Positions 34,769 through 47,759 of a stretch of 64,000 nucleotides of DNA are shown here, one piece after another. Source of the DNA: Tachypleus tridentatus (Eukaryota > Arthropoda > Merostomata > Xiphosura > Limulidae); NCBI RefSeq assembly GCF_004210375.1, contig NC_134833.1:24742063-24806062 (forward strand), written 5' to 3'. Position 1 is the first letter of the stretch. Each line of letters starts with the position of its first letter. The notes under the pieces were generated by a model. That model did not search any database, was not told the DNA's origin, and worked only from the letters and a program-made list of their open reading frames with translations. The position numbers and the translations under genes are program-made.

Positions 34769-35109
34769 AATAGTTAATGGATTTAATAATTAATAAAGAA
34801 ACTTTAAATAAAATTATTAAACTATTCTGCAACAAATATAAGAATTTATTAGATAAGTATAAGAAGCAAAAATTAGAGAAATTTTACTTAAAATTTCTAA
34901 TTATGTTTATTTATGAATAAGGTCATTTATCAACTTGGCACTACTTTACACGGATGTACATCTTGTCGCATATAAATACTTGTTTAGAACATAATAATCA
35001 CATTAGACTTGGTGAATGGGTAATGGTTGGGAGCTATACTAGCTGTTTTAATAGATGGGATGCTTCATGCTGGTATAGTTTGTTTGTTGTGCTGTCAGTT
35101 AGTGCCTTT

Positions 35110-35640
35110 CTACCATATTGGGGGTTGGAATGCTAAATTCAAAAGGTAAATTTTCAGTTTATTTACCCCCATATAGTGGTACCTTATTTTCTTATTTTTA
35201 TTTCAGTTATTTGTTTTCTTTTTGAGTTGGGAGAGCAGCCACATTCCCACAACTGTATGCGGGCAGTGAATGATAATATTCATGATGGAATGTTGTGGGC
35301 TTGAGCACCCACATCTCATTCTCCTAATTTCTATTTCTATACCTATTGATACTCTTCTATTTTTTATGTGAGACTGGAAAATGGAGGCTAAGACTGATAG
35401 ACGGTATATCCCCACTGCAATGTGGGCCTTATTTCTTCAGTCACCTCCTAAAACTTGGGTACATTTTGTAATCCTACACTATAGTTTGTATCCTGGGATC
35501 TCTTTAATTAGTGTAGCGTTTCTTGCTTAATTTACTTTTGTTTCTGTTTGTTTTTAAATTATATCAAACTAATATAATTAATCAGATTATTTGTTGTTTT
35601 TAACACAGTCCTTCCTCGTGATTTTGCTTATTTAACTTCG
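35110..35640 (+). repeat. Dispersed repeat family C, copy 5 (longest)
   Basis: The most complete copy: TTGGGGGTTGGAATGC, AAAAGGTAAATTTTCAG, GGGAGAGCAGCCACATTCCC, TGTGGGCTTGAGCACCCACA (hairpin), GACGGTATATCCCCACTGC, CTCCTAAAACTTGGGTACA, TGTATCCTGGGATC, ACACAGTCCTTCC. Confidence 0.88.
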
Positions 35641-37049
35641 TCAAAATGTATTCGTCGTCAATAAAATATATGTTATATAATATACCTGTATATATGTTTC
35701 ACTTATAAAGTGAAACATTATTTTAACTTATAGGAAAATGTAAATTGTCGTTTTCAGGGTGAAAAGTATATAAAGCAACTGTAAAAAATGTACTTGAATA
35801 TAGAAAAAAAAACTATAATCAGTATGTTGAATAAAACTCGTCTGTGTATTTTCCTGTCCATTACCATAAAAACAACAAACTGAAATATATTGTCGAGAAC
35901 AATTATGCAAATAAGGACAAACTAGTGAAACAATATTATTGTCTTAAGTTTGTATGTTAAATAAACTTCCTTTTCAGGACTTTAATTTATTTACGTATAA
36001 AAGGTCAGGAAATGTAAAAGTATGATTAAATATAGAACTAATTAATTAAGGAGGTTATTGAGCATAAATAAATCTAGTCATTGATTACATTTTGAGATAT
36101 GGATGATGATCTCATTATGATTGTCGTTCCATTTGTGTAACTGGTACATCATCTTCTCTAACCCTCTCCAATTACTCTCCCTTTGCTGGCACTTCGTTGA
36201 ACTATGACAAAATACTCTTTGGTGATATTAACGTCGCTGCATCTCCTTTACTGCATGCTCTCTAGTGACATTTTGTGGACGTCATCACCCCTACTCCTCC
36301 CCTATTGCCTGCCCTTTTGATGATACTTTGTAATACTCTGACATTATCATCACTGGTTACATTATTGTCTCTCTCCTCAACCTCCCCCTGTTTATTGCCT
36401 AAGTACAGGAGGGGAAGGGTAACTATTTGTGTATGTATTATTATATATTTCACTTTTTCTCTTCAGTTCTTCATTAAACCTCTCAGTTCGTTCTTACCAA
36501 CTAAGTTTTCTGCTGTAGATTATTTTTAGTCATCTTAGTAGTTACCTGTAGAATAAACGTGTTAATTATTAGAATGTATCAGTGGTTTTCTAAGATGTAG
36601 CCTGCTGTCCCAGAATTATATGGTGGCATCAAGTAAAAGTTTTCTGATTGGTGTGATTTATGTCATGTGCTCATTTTAAGATGGATATTTCAGGTGGAGA
36701 TAATAGATACGTATTAAATTAGTTTTAATATTAAGTGTAATTCTTTTACAATAAAAAGATGAGGTGAGAATTATGATAATATAATGATAAAGAAGACACT
36801 TTTTATAACTATAAATATTTCCTGTATTAATTGTAGGTTATGAAACTTCTTTCAGCATTGTAACTCTGTGCTTTATGTAGAACTATATAATACAGTATTT
36901 TAAATTTTTGCTATCACTTAAGCTATTCCTAAAAGACGCCATGTTTTTGTGTGTAACTGTTCTTCAGAAATGTGACCGAATAACTAAATTGGCCTTGTTT
37001 GAACAGATTGTTTACCTTAAAATTTTACCTTTAACTAGTGGATCTCCTA
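35641..37049. other. AT-rich DNA; short palindrome at 35695-35717
   Basis: TGTTTCACTT-ATA-AAGTGAAACA is a perfect 10-bp-arm palindrome. A C/T-rich stretch at 36130-36400 gives ORFs on both strands with low-complexity Ser/Leu content. No gene recognised. Confidence 0.45.
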
Positions 37050-39485
37050 GTGGTTTTAATTTTAGAGGGTAATTTTATCTTTATCTAAAGATAATCCATA
37101 TTTGTCTTCCAACAGCATGTAATACCTCTTTATTCGTGATGACAAGAAATTAAAGATAAGTTCACTTGGTTATTTCTCACACCTACAGAGATAAGTTTCT
37201 TCACAAGTCTTTTATGTGGCACTTTAAAATGCTTTCTAAAAAATCCAGATACACCAAATCTACACCTTTACCCTCATCTATATAAGCAATAACTTTTTTA
37301 AAGAATATTAAACGATTTGTATTGTAAAGTAAGATTTTCCTTAGTGAAACTATGTTCACTATCCAATAAAATTCTAAACTTTGTTAAATGACTTTCCAAA
37401 GCATTTTTTAACAGAATTTACAAATTTTCCCATAACCGATGTAAAACTAATAGGTCTACATTTATTGAGACAATGTTTATTATCTCTCCTGAAAACAGAA
37501 CTAACCTTAACTAACTTCCATTCTTCTGGTTGCTGCAAACTATTTAAGAACTGATAAAAAAAAATAGTAGTAAATGATTCGCATATTCAATGTTAACCCA
37601 CTTTAAAACCATTATGGAAATGATTTAGGAGTCTTATCATTTCTTTAATCTTCTAAATTTGTTCTTAACCGATTCGAAATTAATTCCGTCATTTTTTCAC
37701 ACTTGTTTACATTTATCCACTTTTCAACCACTAAAAAATAGTAGTAAATGTCCCATCTATCCAATCTTTAACCTCCCTCAAAACCATTAGGGGAATGTGA
37801 TTTGATTTAGGAGTCTTGTCATTTTTTTAATCTTCTAATGTTTCTCTTAACCAGTTCAAAATTAATTCAGTAAGTTAGTTCAACCTCGTTTATCAACTAT
37901 TCAAAACGTGGAATACTGCTTAAATACTCGTAAATAAAAATCGAAGAATAAACAAAAATTAGAAACCCAGCAATCTTATAATTGTCATATACTAGCCTCC
38001 CTGTATCACCCTTGAAGGATCTTAACAGTATTCTGTTTACCCTTAATGTGCTTAAAGTAATCCTTAATGTTATTTTTTAAACTTCCAGCCAGTCTTTTAT
38101 CACACATCCTTTTCTAGGTTCTAATTTCTTGTTTCACAGGTTTTTTTATTTTATATAATCTTGTGAATCTCTTGTTATACAAGTCAATTTATATTTCTTA
38201 CATTTATGCTGTTTTTGTATTTTATCTCTTGAACTCTTTCTGAACCAACTTGTTAGTTTTTAATTGCTGCTACCCTTTTCTTTCTCTGAGGAATCTGTTT
38301 AATTAAACATTGAAAAAATTGTTTACAAATAATCCACATCTGCTCAGTATCGATACATAAAGTATCAGAGCAATTAACAACAGATTATTCTTGTAGTGTC
38401 CTTTAAAAACATGTTTTTTGAAATTTGAAAACAAAATATTTTTCTTAACAGTATTCTAATATTTTGTTTACCCTTAATGTGCTTAAAGTAATCCTTAATG
38501 TTATTTTTTAAACTTCCAGCCAGTCTTTTATCACACATCCTTTTCTAGGTTCTAATTTCTTGTTTCACAGGTTTTTTTATTTTATATAATCTTGTGAATC
38601 TCTTGTTATACAAGTCAATTTATATTTCTTACATTTATGCTGTTTTTTTTATTTTATCTCTTGAACTCTTTCTGAACCAACTTGTTAGTTTTTAATTGCT
38701 GCTACCCTTTTCTTTCTCTGAGGAATATGTTTAATTAAACATTGAAAAAATTGTTTACAAATAATCCACATCTGCTCAGTATCGATACATAAAGTATCAG
38801 AGCAATTAACAACAGATTATTCTTGTAGTGTCCTTTAAAACATGTTTTTTTGAAATTTAAAACAAAATATTTTTATTCCTTTTCTCCATTTGCAGCAAAA
38901 TATAGAACCTAATAAACCAATTATCATTTGCATCCAGATGTTCTCCAGCTCCAACCCTTTTGATAATTTCTATATTTGAGATTAACAATAAATCTAAAAT
39001 AGCATTGTTTCTGATAGGTTCCTTGACTATTTGGTAAAGAAACTAATCATGAAAAGATTCCAAAACATTTGTCTTCATGGTTTGACTCTAACAGTTTCCA
39101 ATATGTATGCCTAAAATAAAAATCGTCCAGAAGTATTACTTCATTAACAACTTAAATCGAAATCGCATTGTAGAGATTCTCACTAATTACATCAGCATCA
39201 CTTGATGGTCTCTAAGGAATTCCCACTAAATAGTTTTTCCCTTTTTATCTACTGACACAGACCGTAATGGATTTAATCTTTATACTATTATCTTTAATAT
39301 TTTCAATTTCAACAGGAGATAATTTATCTTTTACATATAAAGTCACTCTTTTCCTATCTTTTTATTATTCCATTCCTATTAAATAGCCAGAAACGTTCTA
39401 TTTCAAAACAACTTATATATCATCTACAATTTACCATGTTTTAGTTATTCTCATGATATAAAAATCGTCCATTCTTGTGAGAGTA
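37050..39485 (-). mobile_element. Decayed CR1-like LINE (endonuclease plus reverse transcriptase), 5'-truncated
   Basis: Reading the minus strand from 39485: endonuclease pieces (WLFNR, then the RPSSDADVISENLYNAI region near 39200). Further down come reverse-transcriptase pieces (QQPEEWKL, CRPISFTSVMGKF near 37450) and an AYIDEGKGVDLVYLDF-like segment near 37270, matching the palm-domain approach in CR1 elements. It aligns with the plus-strand copy at 49620-51400. A 431-bp tandem duplication and a shorter one (37560-37700 / 37735-37865) lie inside it. Confidence 0.8.
38035..38880. repeat. Tandem duplication, period 431 bp, inside the minus-strand LINE
   Basis: 38035-38465 recurs from 38466 to about 38880 with very few differences (for example TGTTTTTGTATTTTATC versus TGTTTTTTTTATTTTATC). 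The surrounding LINE sequence is single copy. Confidence 0.9.
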
Positions 39486-39489
39486 TCAA

Positions 39490-39780
39490 ATACACTTCTA
39501 AAGGGGTCATAATTTTTTTAAATATCAGATACAATGTTTTTTCATTTATCGATTTCTAAAATTCAATGAAATTCTGCATATCTTAGAACATTTGTAATAT
39601 TTGATAAGGCACTATCGAAACGTATTTAAACTTGTAAATTTACATGTTTCATCAAATTAAAGTAAAAATCATCAGAAGATATATGGGGTGGTAAGATCAA
39701 AGGCAACAAGTGTATATCATCCCTAATATTCGTCTTATTCTATATCAATTCCTTAGTCTTAAAATTGTTTTTCTCTTGCG
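39490..39780 (-). pseudogene. Fragment of an F54H12.2-like (Polinton/Maverick-lineage) protein gene
   Basis: Aligns, as DNA, with 47867-48090 (AAAACAATTTTAAGA.CAAGGAATTGATATAG, TTCTAAGATATGCAGAATTTC). In both, the coding sense shows a YTLVAFDL-like and a YAEF-like segment near the end of the reading. From memory these are typical of F54H12.2-like proteins, thought to be capsid-type genes of Maverick/Polinton elements. The frame is broken and only the C-terminal region remains. Confidence 0.5.
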
Positions 39781-40500
39781 ATTAATATTTAGATTCTTTT
39801 TAAGAACTCAAAATGTAATAATATTTTTAATAATTTCAAGAACACGCAGTATTACCTCGATAACAATACTTTAAGGTCAGTTGAACTGCTAAAAACAACT
39901 ATGTTTTGCGAATCGTAGAGACTTTAGTCATTAAAACTTTAAAACTTTCGTTATGAGTAGGACAAAGTAGGCATGTCAAGACTTTTTAGAGCTATATTTA
40001 AAATGTAATTAAATTACTTTATTACCAGTATATACAATGATTAACAAAACTATTTAGCTTCTTCAAGCTGTCGTGTTTTATTTCCACAGTGATGAGATGA
40101 TACGCGTAAACATTTTAAAAATATAGCTGTGTAACACAATAACCAAATTTTCAGTATTTTTATCACAAAAGAAAATATACCGCTATAATGATATAATATT
40201 TCAGATTAATCAATACTGACTAGATAACCTAAAGTAATCCAAATAGTTCAAGTTTAACATAACGTCAATTGAAAATTTAAAATATAAGAGAGAATAAGCA
40301 CTGTACGTTTGTAATTAATCATATGTAATCGATTAATTGTACTGTTAATTAATTTATTATAAAATACCACTAAATACCCAGTTATATTCTTGTTTCCTTT
40401 AAACACTAGTTCATCTTTCTCCTGGGAAACATTGAATATTAAAGGAGCAATTTTTGTATTAACATACAGGCTGCGAGTCGAAGAGATCAAATTCAGGAGA
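39781..40500. other. AT-rich DNA without recognised features
   Basis: One 78-codon minus-strand ORF (40254-40490) with no family resemblance. Confidence 0.35.
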
Positions 40501-43130
40501 TTGGGTAGACTACATAGAGGTGTTACGATTTCCGATATAAGTTAAAAATAAAAGATACACTAATACAGGATTCAACCTGTGAAAATAAACAACAAAAGAT
40601 TATTGTCAAAAGAGGCCTCTTCTCAAACGGCCACGCGAAGATGCAGTTTTAAAGAGGGTGGCGAGGTTGTTTTATTAGCCTTTGATGATCTAAAGCAAAA
40701 ATACATCCATTGACTGAGCTACATATCCTCATATGCTATGCCGGTGATGCATTTGCTTCTACTCATGTTACTCTGATACACATATTATTGGTTCTACTGT
40801 CTCATCCTCCGAACATCAGCATAAATATTGAAACCAGCTTGGCAAGTCAGTCATTGAACCTCCATAGAAACAAAGCGAGGAATGTCAGGACATACCACAA
40901 TACTGCTTTTGCAAATATCGGTAGTGTATGTATTGTCACAAAAGAAAAACTTGAAACTTGGCAACATCAAATTTTTTCGATACTTGTAAATCCTCCTCAA
41001 AAAACGATTGACTTGGAATCTCCTCAGCTAGCTATAGCAATAACAGTTTCAGAAGCCTCGTCTGTCACCCTTTAACAAAATGATTTAGCTAACTTATCTT
41101 CAACAAGATATTCTCATTGAAATGAAATCCTCTATTTTCTTCCTTCTCCATGAACCTCTTTTTAAAGGGCGTCGTTGACTCTACAAGTTACATGCTGCAG
41201 ACTGAATCAGTTCCTATAATAATGCAACATTAGAGAAGGTTAATATGCAACTCGACGAGCAGTTCACACATTCTCCAGTCATATGATCTCCACAAAAGTT
41301 TCTTCTCAACATAAATTAATTTAAACCTACAAATATACCTAAGTCACTTGAGACAGGTAGTGCATTTAAACATCTTATAGTGGTAAGTAAATTTCGGACA
41401 TGAGGATTTTCATGAGGATGTAACATACCACCATTTTATGTCGCAAAATCAGTACAAAAATCATTCTGCAAAGGATTTGGTTTTATAACAGGGGCGCTCA
41501 GAAATATCAATTCATCTTAAGCTCAGCTCATGGAATTAAGGTTATGTGCTACTTAGATAGAGTGATGACAATAAATGAGGTTGTGGTAAATATCGTATTA
41601 CTTGGGGTTGGCCTAAGTTTACATTAAACAGAAAGTACAAAAGGATGGGAGGTTTGGATGATCGGTAATGGTAAGTAATGGTTCCATGAAAGACAAAAGA
41701 TACCAAGGCTGTAAAGAATTTTTGGATTATGTGGTTATAGCTCACAAGATAACAAACTGATTTATTATAACACTAACGTCAGGTTAAAATTTGCTTAGAA
41801 AAATGTTTTTAGTTTTGTTTTAACTTTAACTTTACATTTAAGTTTTAAATTAGAAGGTATCTTTGCATGGTATAGAACATAGGATTCAACGATTCAAGGC
41901 GATAATTTTACTAAGGAGGGGAAGTACCCCAAAATAACCCACTTTCATGGCCAGAATAGAATATGATACTGGAAAGTAGCTGAAAGAGAAGGCGAAGTTA
42001 AAAAACATAAGTAGTATTTTATACATCTTATGGGACAAAATAAGAAAATTAAAATTGGATTGGATGGATCATCTGGCAAGAGAGAAGGTGTCATGGTCAT
42101 CATCAGTTATCATAGTCATACACGGATGGTTTCTGGGGGGGTGCTGGAACGATGAAACAGCTAGATGAAGATCGAATGGATATTTTATTGGCCATGTACT
42201 GAACGCGTGAACGGTCTGGAGTTTTTGTCTTTTTTGACGGTCCAGATTTGGGTCTACTGATAGGATGCTCGCTAGTTATCCAAATAGGACGTCACACTGC
42301 CTGTCGTTATACGTATGGTGTTGGACTGGGCCGTGGTAGTTGTTAACTTCGAGATTGGTGGTGTCTGAGTGAATTTGATGCTGTTGTTTTTTGTCGGCAG
42401 ACTGACGTGCGTGATCGTCTGTAAGTCAAATAAAGTAGTATTAATGGCAGGTGAGACTGTGTGTAGCAGCTTGGATATCTTTGATAGATATGGTTTTAAG
42501 TCAGGCTTGCTGGATTTGTAGAAATGTAGTGGCGATAGATGATGGTGGGCGTTCGGCTCAAACGTGCAAGAAGTGAAAGAAATAGACATTAGCTAGAACG
42601 TGGTCATCCACTAGTCTGGCGGTAGTTACTACTTTCATGAACTGTGTGAGGAAGTCTGTAATTGTGAATCGGATACAGTCATATGGAGATTAGATTTGGT
42701 GGTTGCTTCAAGAATGCTGAATATCTGTTGGGTAGATGGAGGAGCGGACGCTCCAAAGAAAAACAGAAACAAAATTAGTTTTGCTTTCATGGGTGGAACA
42801 CCTGACATTTATGTCAGCATTCCAGGATCCATTGAGATAAGTGTGGTCGGTCAGGAAAACTCTGCCTCGATGGAGGATTCTTGTATATCTCGGGTCGATA
42901 GACACTAATGGTTTACAATGGTCGATAAAGGTTGTAGTGTGATGTCCGATGAAATCCAGCGGTAATCCACTAAAATTTACCGGAGAAATTGATGAAGAAC
43001 TTGTTGACTGCGAATACATCTTGGCAACAATCACTTCACACGCCTGATTAGTTCGTCTGAAAACATGTCCACATAATGGAATTATTGAAACCTCAAAAAC
43101 AATTTCTCGTAACTGCAAAACGAATATCAC
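40501..43130. other. ORF-containing, less AT-rich block of unknown origin
   Basis: Contains a 121-codon plus-strand ORF (40710-41075; TELHILICYAGDAFAS...), a 105-codon minus ORF (42272-42589) and a 140-codon minus ORF (42708-43130; IDPRYTRILHRGRVFLTD). No SINEs interrupt it. Higher GC and longer ORFs than the neighbours suggest a decayed mobile or viral-type element or a diverged gene, but I recognise none of the proteins and will not assign a function. Confidence 0.4.
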
Positions 43131-43861
43131 AGTTGAATGTGAAAGCTTAATTACATAAACTCGAAATCAAATTTCAATTACTATTTGCTGACTGTTTAAT
43201 CTAGGCTTTATTTGAAGACTAGAAGCATCTACCTTACCCATAGTCTAGTCTCATTTTCGGTTTTACCAATTACTTTGAACAAACTGGGAGTTGAGACTGC
43301 ATCAAATTTGTTTAATGCATTCCAAACAGTGCTTGAACTGTTTTTGCATAGCAAACAGCTGCTCAACATTTACTTACCGGTTAGGTAATCGACCTTTACT
43401 GAAATGAATGTTCTTTACCAAAAAACATGAGCCAAAGCATCAGGACTTCTAAATGGGATTTGAGGATCCAACTTCATTTCAATCATGTCAGAGAAATGAC
43501 CCTTTATGTAAAACGAAATCGAACAAGCAGCTTTTTACGCTAAACAAAACGGTATTGATGCAGAATATAAATATAAAAATATTCATATATCACTTAAACT
43601 TCTTCAACAAATTAATGACATTGGGCATTCAAAGAGTTCTGCTAATGGAATAATATTACAGAAATGAATTTACAAAAGTATTTGATTCTATAATATTGGA
43701 AAGTAATGACGAAATGTCTAGTAATAAATACGTGCTCCCATCATTCTTAAATGGACTGAACCCAAATACTTAATCATTGAAAGGATGTTGTATCACAGTT
43801 GTATAATCATTGTTCTAATAAACTTCCAACCCCTTCAACATTAGTTGAAAGAAAAGTTTCG

Positions 43862-44073
43862 TTTGTTTTGTTTTGAGTTTCCTGCAAAGCTACACGAGGG
43901 CTATCTGCGCTAGTCGTCTCTAATTTAGCAGTATGAGACTAGAGAGAAGACAGCTAGTCATTACCACCCAACGCCAACTCTTGAGCTACTTTTTTATCAA
44001 TGAATAGTGAGGTTGAACATCACATTATAACACCCCCACGGTTGAAAGGGCGAGCATGTTTGGTGCGACAGGG
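43862..44073 (-). mobile_element. SINE family A, head truncated
   Basis: Tail GTTTTGTTTTGAGTTTCCTGC to GGTGCGACAGGG. Confidence 0.9.
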
Positions 44074-44465
44074 AAAGTAAAGTAAATATGTCCATATTTC
44101 ATCAGCTAAACAGATAGCATTCAAAGAGGCAGTTTATTTCGCATATAAAAAATAAATGTAAGGTATTCTCAGAGACTGCTTAATCTCATAGGTTTTTACT
44201 AACAGTTGCACCAAGTGTATCCAAAATCAAGTGTAATTTTAGTGAACTGAAACTAGTAAAAACAGTACTCTGGAAACGCCACGATCAGTAAAAAGGGGGG
44301 TGAACTCACGGTTTTACTCAGTGAATGTGATTTAACTGACAAAATATCCATGAGAAATGTAACCAGTATGTAATTTTTGATGACGAGAAATCCACTTGAA
44401 ATAAAAATGCATCTCAGAATGGCTGCTATGGGTATTAATACTTTTACTGATTAAGAGAGAATTTG

Positions 44466-44738
44466 CTTGTTTGTTTTCAATTTCGCGCAAAGCTACAATA
44501 GGGAACAATAGGCTATCTACGCTAGCCGTTCCTAATTTAGCAATGTAAGACTAGAGGGAAAGCCGCTAGTCATCACCACCCACCGCCAACTCTTGGACTA
44601 CTCTTTTACCAACGAATAGTGGGATTGACCGTCACAGTATAACGCCCCTACGGATGAAATGGCGAGCATGTTTGGTGCGACGGGGATTCGAACCCGCGAC
44701 CCTCGGACTAGGTGTCGAATGCCTTAACCACCTGGCCT
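44466..44738 (-). mobile_element. SINE family A
   Basis: Tail TTTGTTTTCAATTTCGCGC to head CCTTAACCACCTGGCC, with a small tandem duplication (AATAGGGAACAATAGG) near the tail. Directly joined to repeat family D. Confidence 0.92.
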
Positions 44739-44852
44739 GAGACTTTCCTAGGTCATCTTCAGGTTAAAAATGACCTAGGAAAGTCGAAACGTTGTTCTCT
44801 CCTTATCAATAAAAGTGTTAATACCCATTACAGCCGTTCTGAGATACATTTT
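44739..44852 (+). repeat. Repeat family D with 15-bp inverted repeat
   Basis: GACTTTCCTAGGTCA and TGACCTAGGAAAGTC form a perfect 15-bp inverted repeat around 15 bases. CGAAACGTTGTTCTC and TACCCATTACAGCCG...GATACATTTT follow, as at 20240-20335. Confidence 0.8.
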
Positions 44853-46351
44853 AATCAGTATGTATCCTTTCTGAAGCTAAGGAGAATTAAGATTAATTGT
44901 TCACAGAACACACTTAAACAGAATGAATATTACAACCAACTTGCACTGTGAGTAACTCTCATGAAAGTTCTTTATGAAAATGAAACTAATTGGTAAAATA
45001 GTTTTGTCTTAAACGATTCTAAGATTACGTGGCTTTAGAAAAAATGTAACATTTAATTTAGATTTGTTTTCTATTATTTATAATAAACATTCGTTATTTA
45101 ACGTGCGTATATGCACTTTGACTCTGAATAGTTCACATGTAAAATGATTTTCATTTAATTATTTTATAGTCTTCACAATTTATCTGTATAATCTGTAGAA
45201 CCTACTAAATAAATATAAAGTGATTTTGTAAGAAAATGTTTATATTTTATTTTCAATTTTCTCAATTATATCACTAATTCTATCTTATCATCAACATAGA
45301 GTGAAATGAAATGATTCAATTTAAGAAACGAAAATATGTACATAAATTTTAAATGTTCTTATAATATTTTGTACTTTTTTCTTTTCTCATAAGCGTAATT
45401 TCACATCTTCATATTTTCACTTATAGTTTATTTTTAATGTTCTTTTCCAATTTTTTGTCTTTTATTCTTGATGCAGGTATGCTAACTTTTTTCTGCCAAC
45501 GTGAACACATAATGTTGCGTTTAGTTATAACTTGGCAAAGGTCGTCCGCAAAATTATTTCACAAACGCTTGCACAACGTGAATGATGCCATCTTGCTTAG
45601 ACAATTCTGCAAGTCAAACTACATCAAGTTGAATGTTTGCATTAAAAAAATTAAACACAAGTAATACATAACTAATTAATATATAAACACAATATAAGTA
45701 TTTATCAAACTAATACATATAAGACGAGAAACGCTGGCCAAATACTAGGTAAACTCTAAGAGAGTTTCTGCATATAACAAATACAGTACAATATCTTTAT
45801 TTATCAAATTTATTTATTTGTATTAAATAATACATTTTTTATTTTTTTAGTTAGCATACATTTATTACACATAATTTTCAAAATACTGTTAGTCGTTAAA
45901 TAAGTTTCAGTCAACTAAGAATAATTTTTCAGATGAAAGATCGATTCACTTTTACTTAAATCTGTGATATGTGTAAAATTTCATTATGTACTAATTATTG
46001 TATCAAATATAATGTTTTGAAACATAACTTGAAATAATGAAGCTACATGTTCCCAGGAAACACTACATAGAATGAATCATTCACACACATCACAAAGGTC
46101 TAATTCTTATTTGACAAAATGTATTCCACCAGCCACGTCCTTTTCAAATTATACTTATTGATATATTTTTCTGATTTTTACAAGTATCTGCTAAATACCA
46201 CCACACGGCAAACGGAAATTTTATCATGAAAATGGTATGTGAGAAAGAGAGTTAAAATACATTACATCGTCTATTACGATTCAATATATTTTTAATCACA
46301 AAATACACAGACTAATAAACATTATCGACACGCCGTATAAAAATATCCATA
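44853..46351. other. AT-rich DNA without recognised features
   Basis: Only chance-length ORFs (for example 45437-45664 +). Confidence 0.4.
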
Positions 46352-46512
46352 TCGCCACCCACCGACAACTATTGAGCTACTCTTTTACCAACGAATAGTG
46401 GGATTGCTAGTAACATTATAACGTCCCCACGGATGCAAAAGCGAGCATGTTTGGTGTGACGAACATTCGAACCTCCGACCCTGAGTGCAGCGCCCTAACA
46501 ATCTGACCTATT
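46352..46512 (-). mobile_element. SINE family A, tail missing
   Basis: Starts within the body (CGCCACCCACCGACAAC) and runs to the head region TAACAATCTGACC. Confidence 0.88.
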
Positions 46513-47680
46513 ACTGGCAGAAAAGAAAAATGTAATCCTCAATTTCATTAATATGTAAAAATCATATGTATGGGTTGTAAGTCGTGTGGCTTAAATAACC
46601 ATTTCAAATATTCGTCAAATAAATACTTATTTTCTAATTTCAAGACAGATCAGAAAACCAAAATTCATGAAGTAAATTACTGTTATAATTCAGTTGAAGA
46701 ATTCTGTCAATTCTTGTTTTAGAAATAACGCACGAATTATAAACTTACACTATATAATATAAAAAAATTTAGACGGAAATTTTATCCTGTATCATCTTAT
46801 TTGTCTAGGAATGTAACACGAAATTATTATAAATGGCGGAAAAATGTGCTTATGGCTCTCAAAATTCTCGGAATTAGAATAATTGACAATTAACATTTTA
46901 TACATATGTCTTTATCATTGTTTCCAAAAACTTTTCCATTAAAATAAATTAAAAAAATTATATTCTCTCTATCTTTTCAATACTTCAAGTCCGAAATATA
47001 GAGAACTTATACTGGATGCCAGTGTTTTTATTATCCTGACACCATGTTAGTATACATAATACAAATGTTCCTGGATTGTCACTTTTAGCAATAAGTAGAA
47101 GAGTACATCTTTGACTTTCCAAAGTAGATTCACAAATAAGAAGGAAAAACACATCAATATTTATTTGTATCAATTTTTGTTGTTCTCTTGAAAATTATGT
47201 TGAAATTTGCATTTATCGTTCTTTATTTTTATCTTTAGATACTGTCGATCAAATGTAGGTGGTGTTGTCTTCAAACCAGGGAAGAATTACTCACAACCTA
47301 TGATTACGTTCATTAATGTACGCGACTATTGTTACTGTATATATGACTGGATTCAGATGGAGGTTTATATCACTACGGTCTATAGCTCTCATACCTAATC
47401 ATTAATACTTTACTACCAAAAAGTACAGCAAACTAAATATTCAATGGTTAGATTATGAACAAAAGCCCAATGAAGTAAATATACCACATGTCCATTACTG
47501 TGGAGAGAAACAAATCCTGAAATATAGAGTAGAATGCTTCTGCGTGGAATAAAATATGATATACGAGTTTTGCAGGTACAACTAACATGGCTGTTATAAA
47601 TATTATGACACTGACACAAAGAATGTAGTTCTAAATGGACCCATATGGTTTATTTGAAATCGTATATTTGATAAATAGAA
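46513..47680. other. AT-rich DNA; possible 5' extension of the capsid-like fragment
   Basis: No repeat family identified. ORFs of 62-68 codons on both strands are not supported by motifs. Confidence 0.3.
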
Positions 47681-47759
47681 ACTATCGAAAACTTTAGGAT
47701 ACGAGGTCATAATAATATTGGGCATAATGTTCAAGATAATGAAGTCTCATTATACAGTT

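Noticed and set aside
36262-36529. 84- and 63-codon ORFs as a gene
   Set aside because: They overlap antiparallel in a C/T-rich low-complexity stretch; no domain or splice context.
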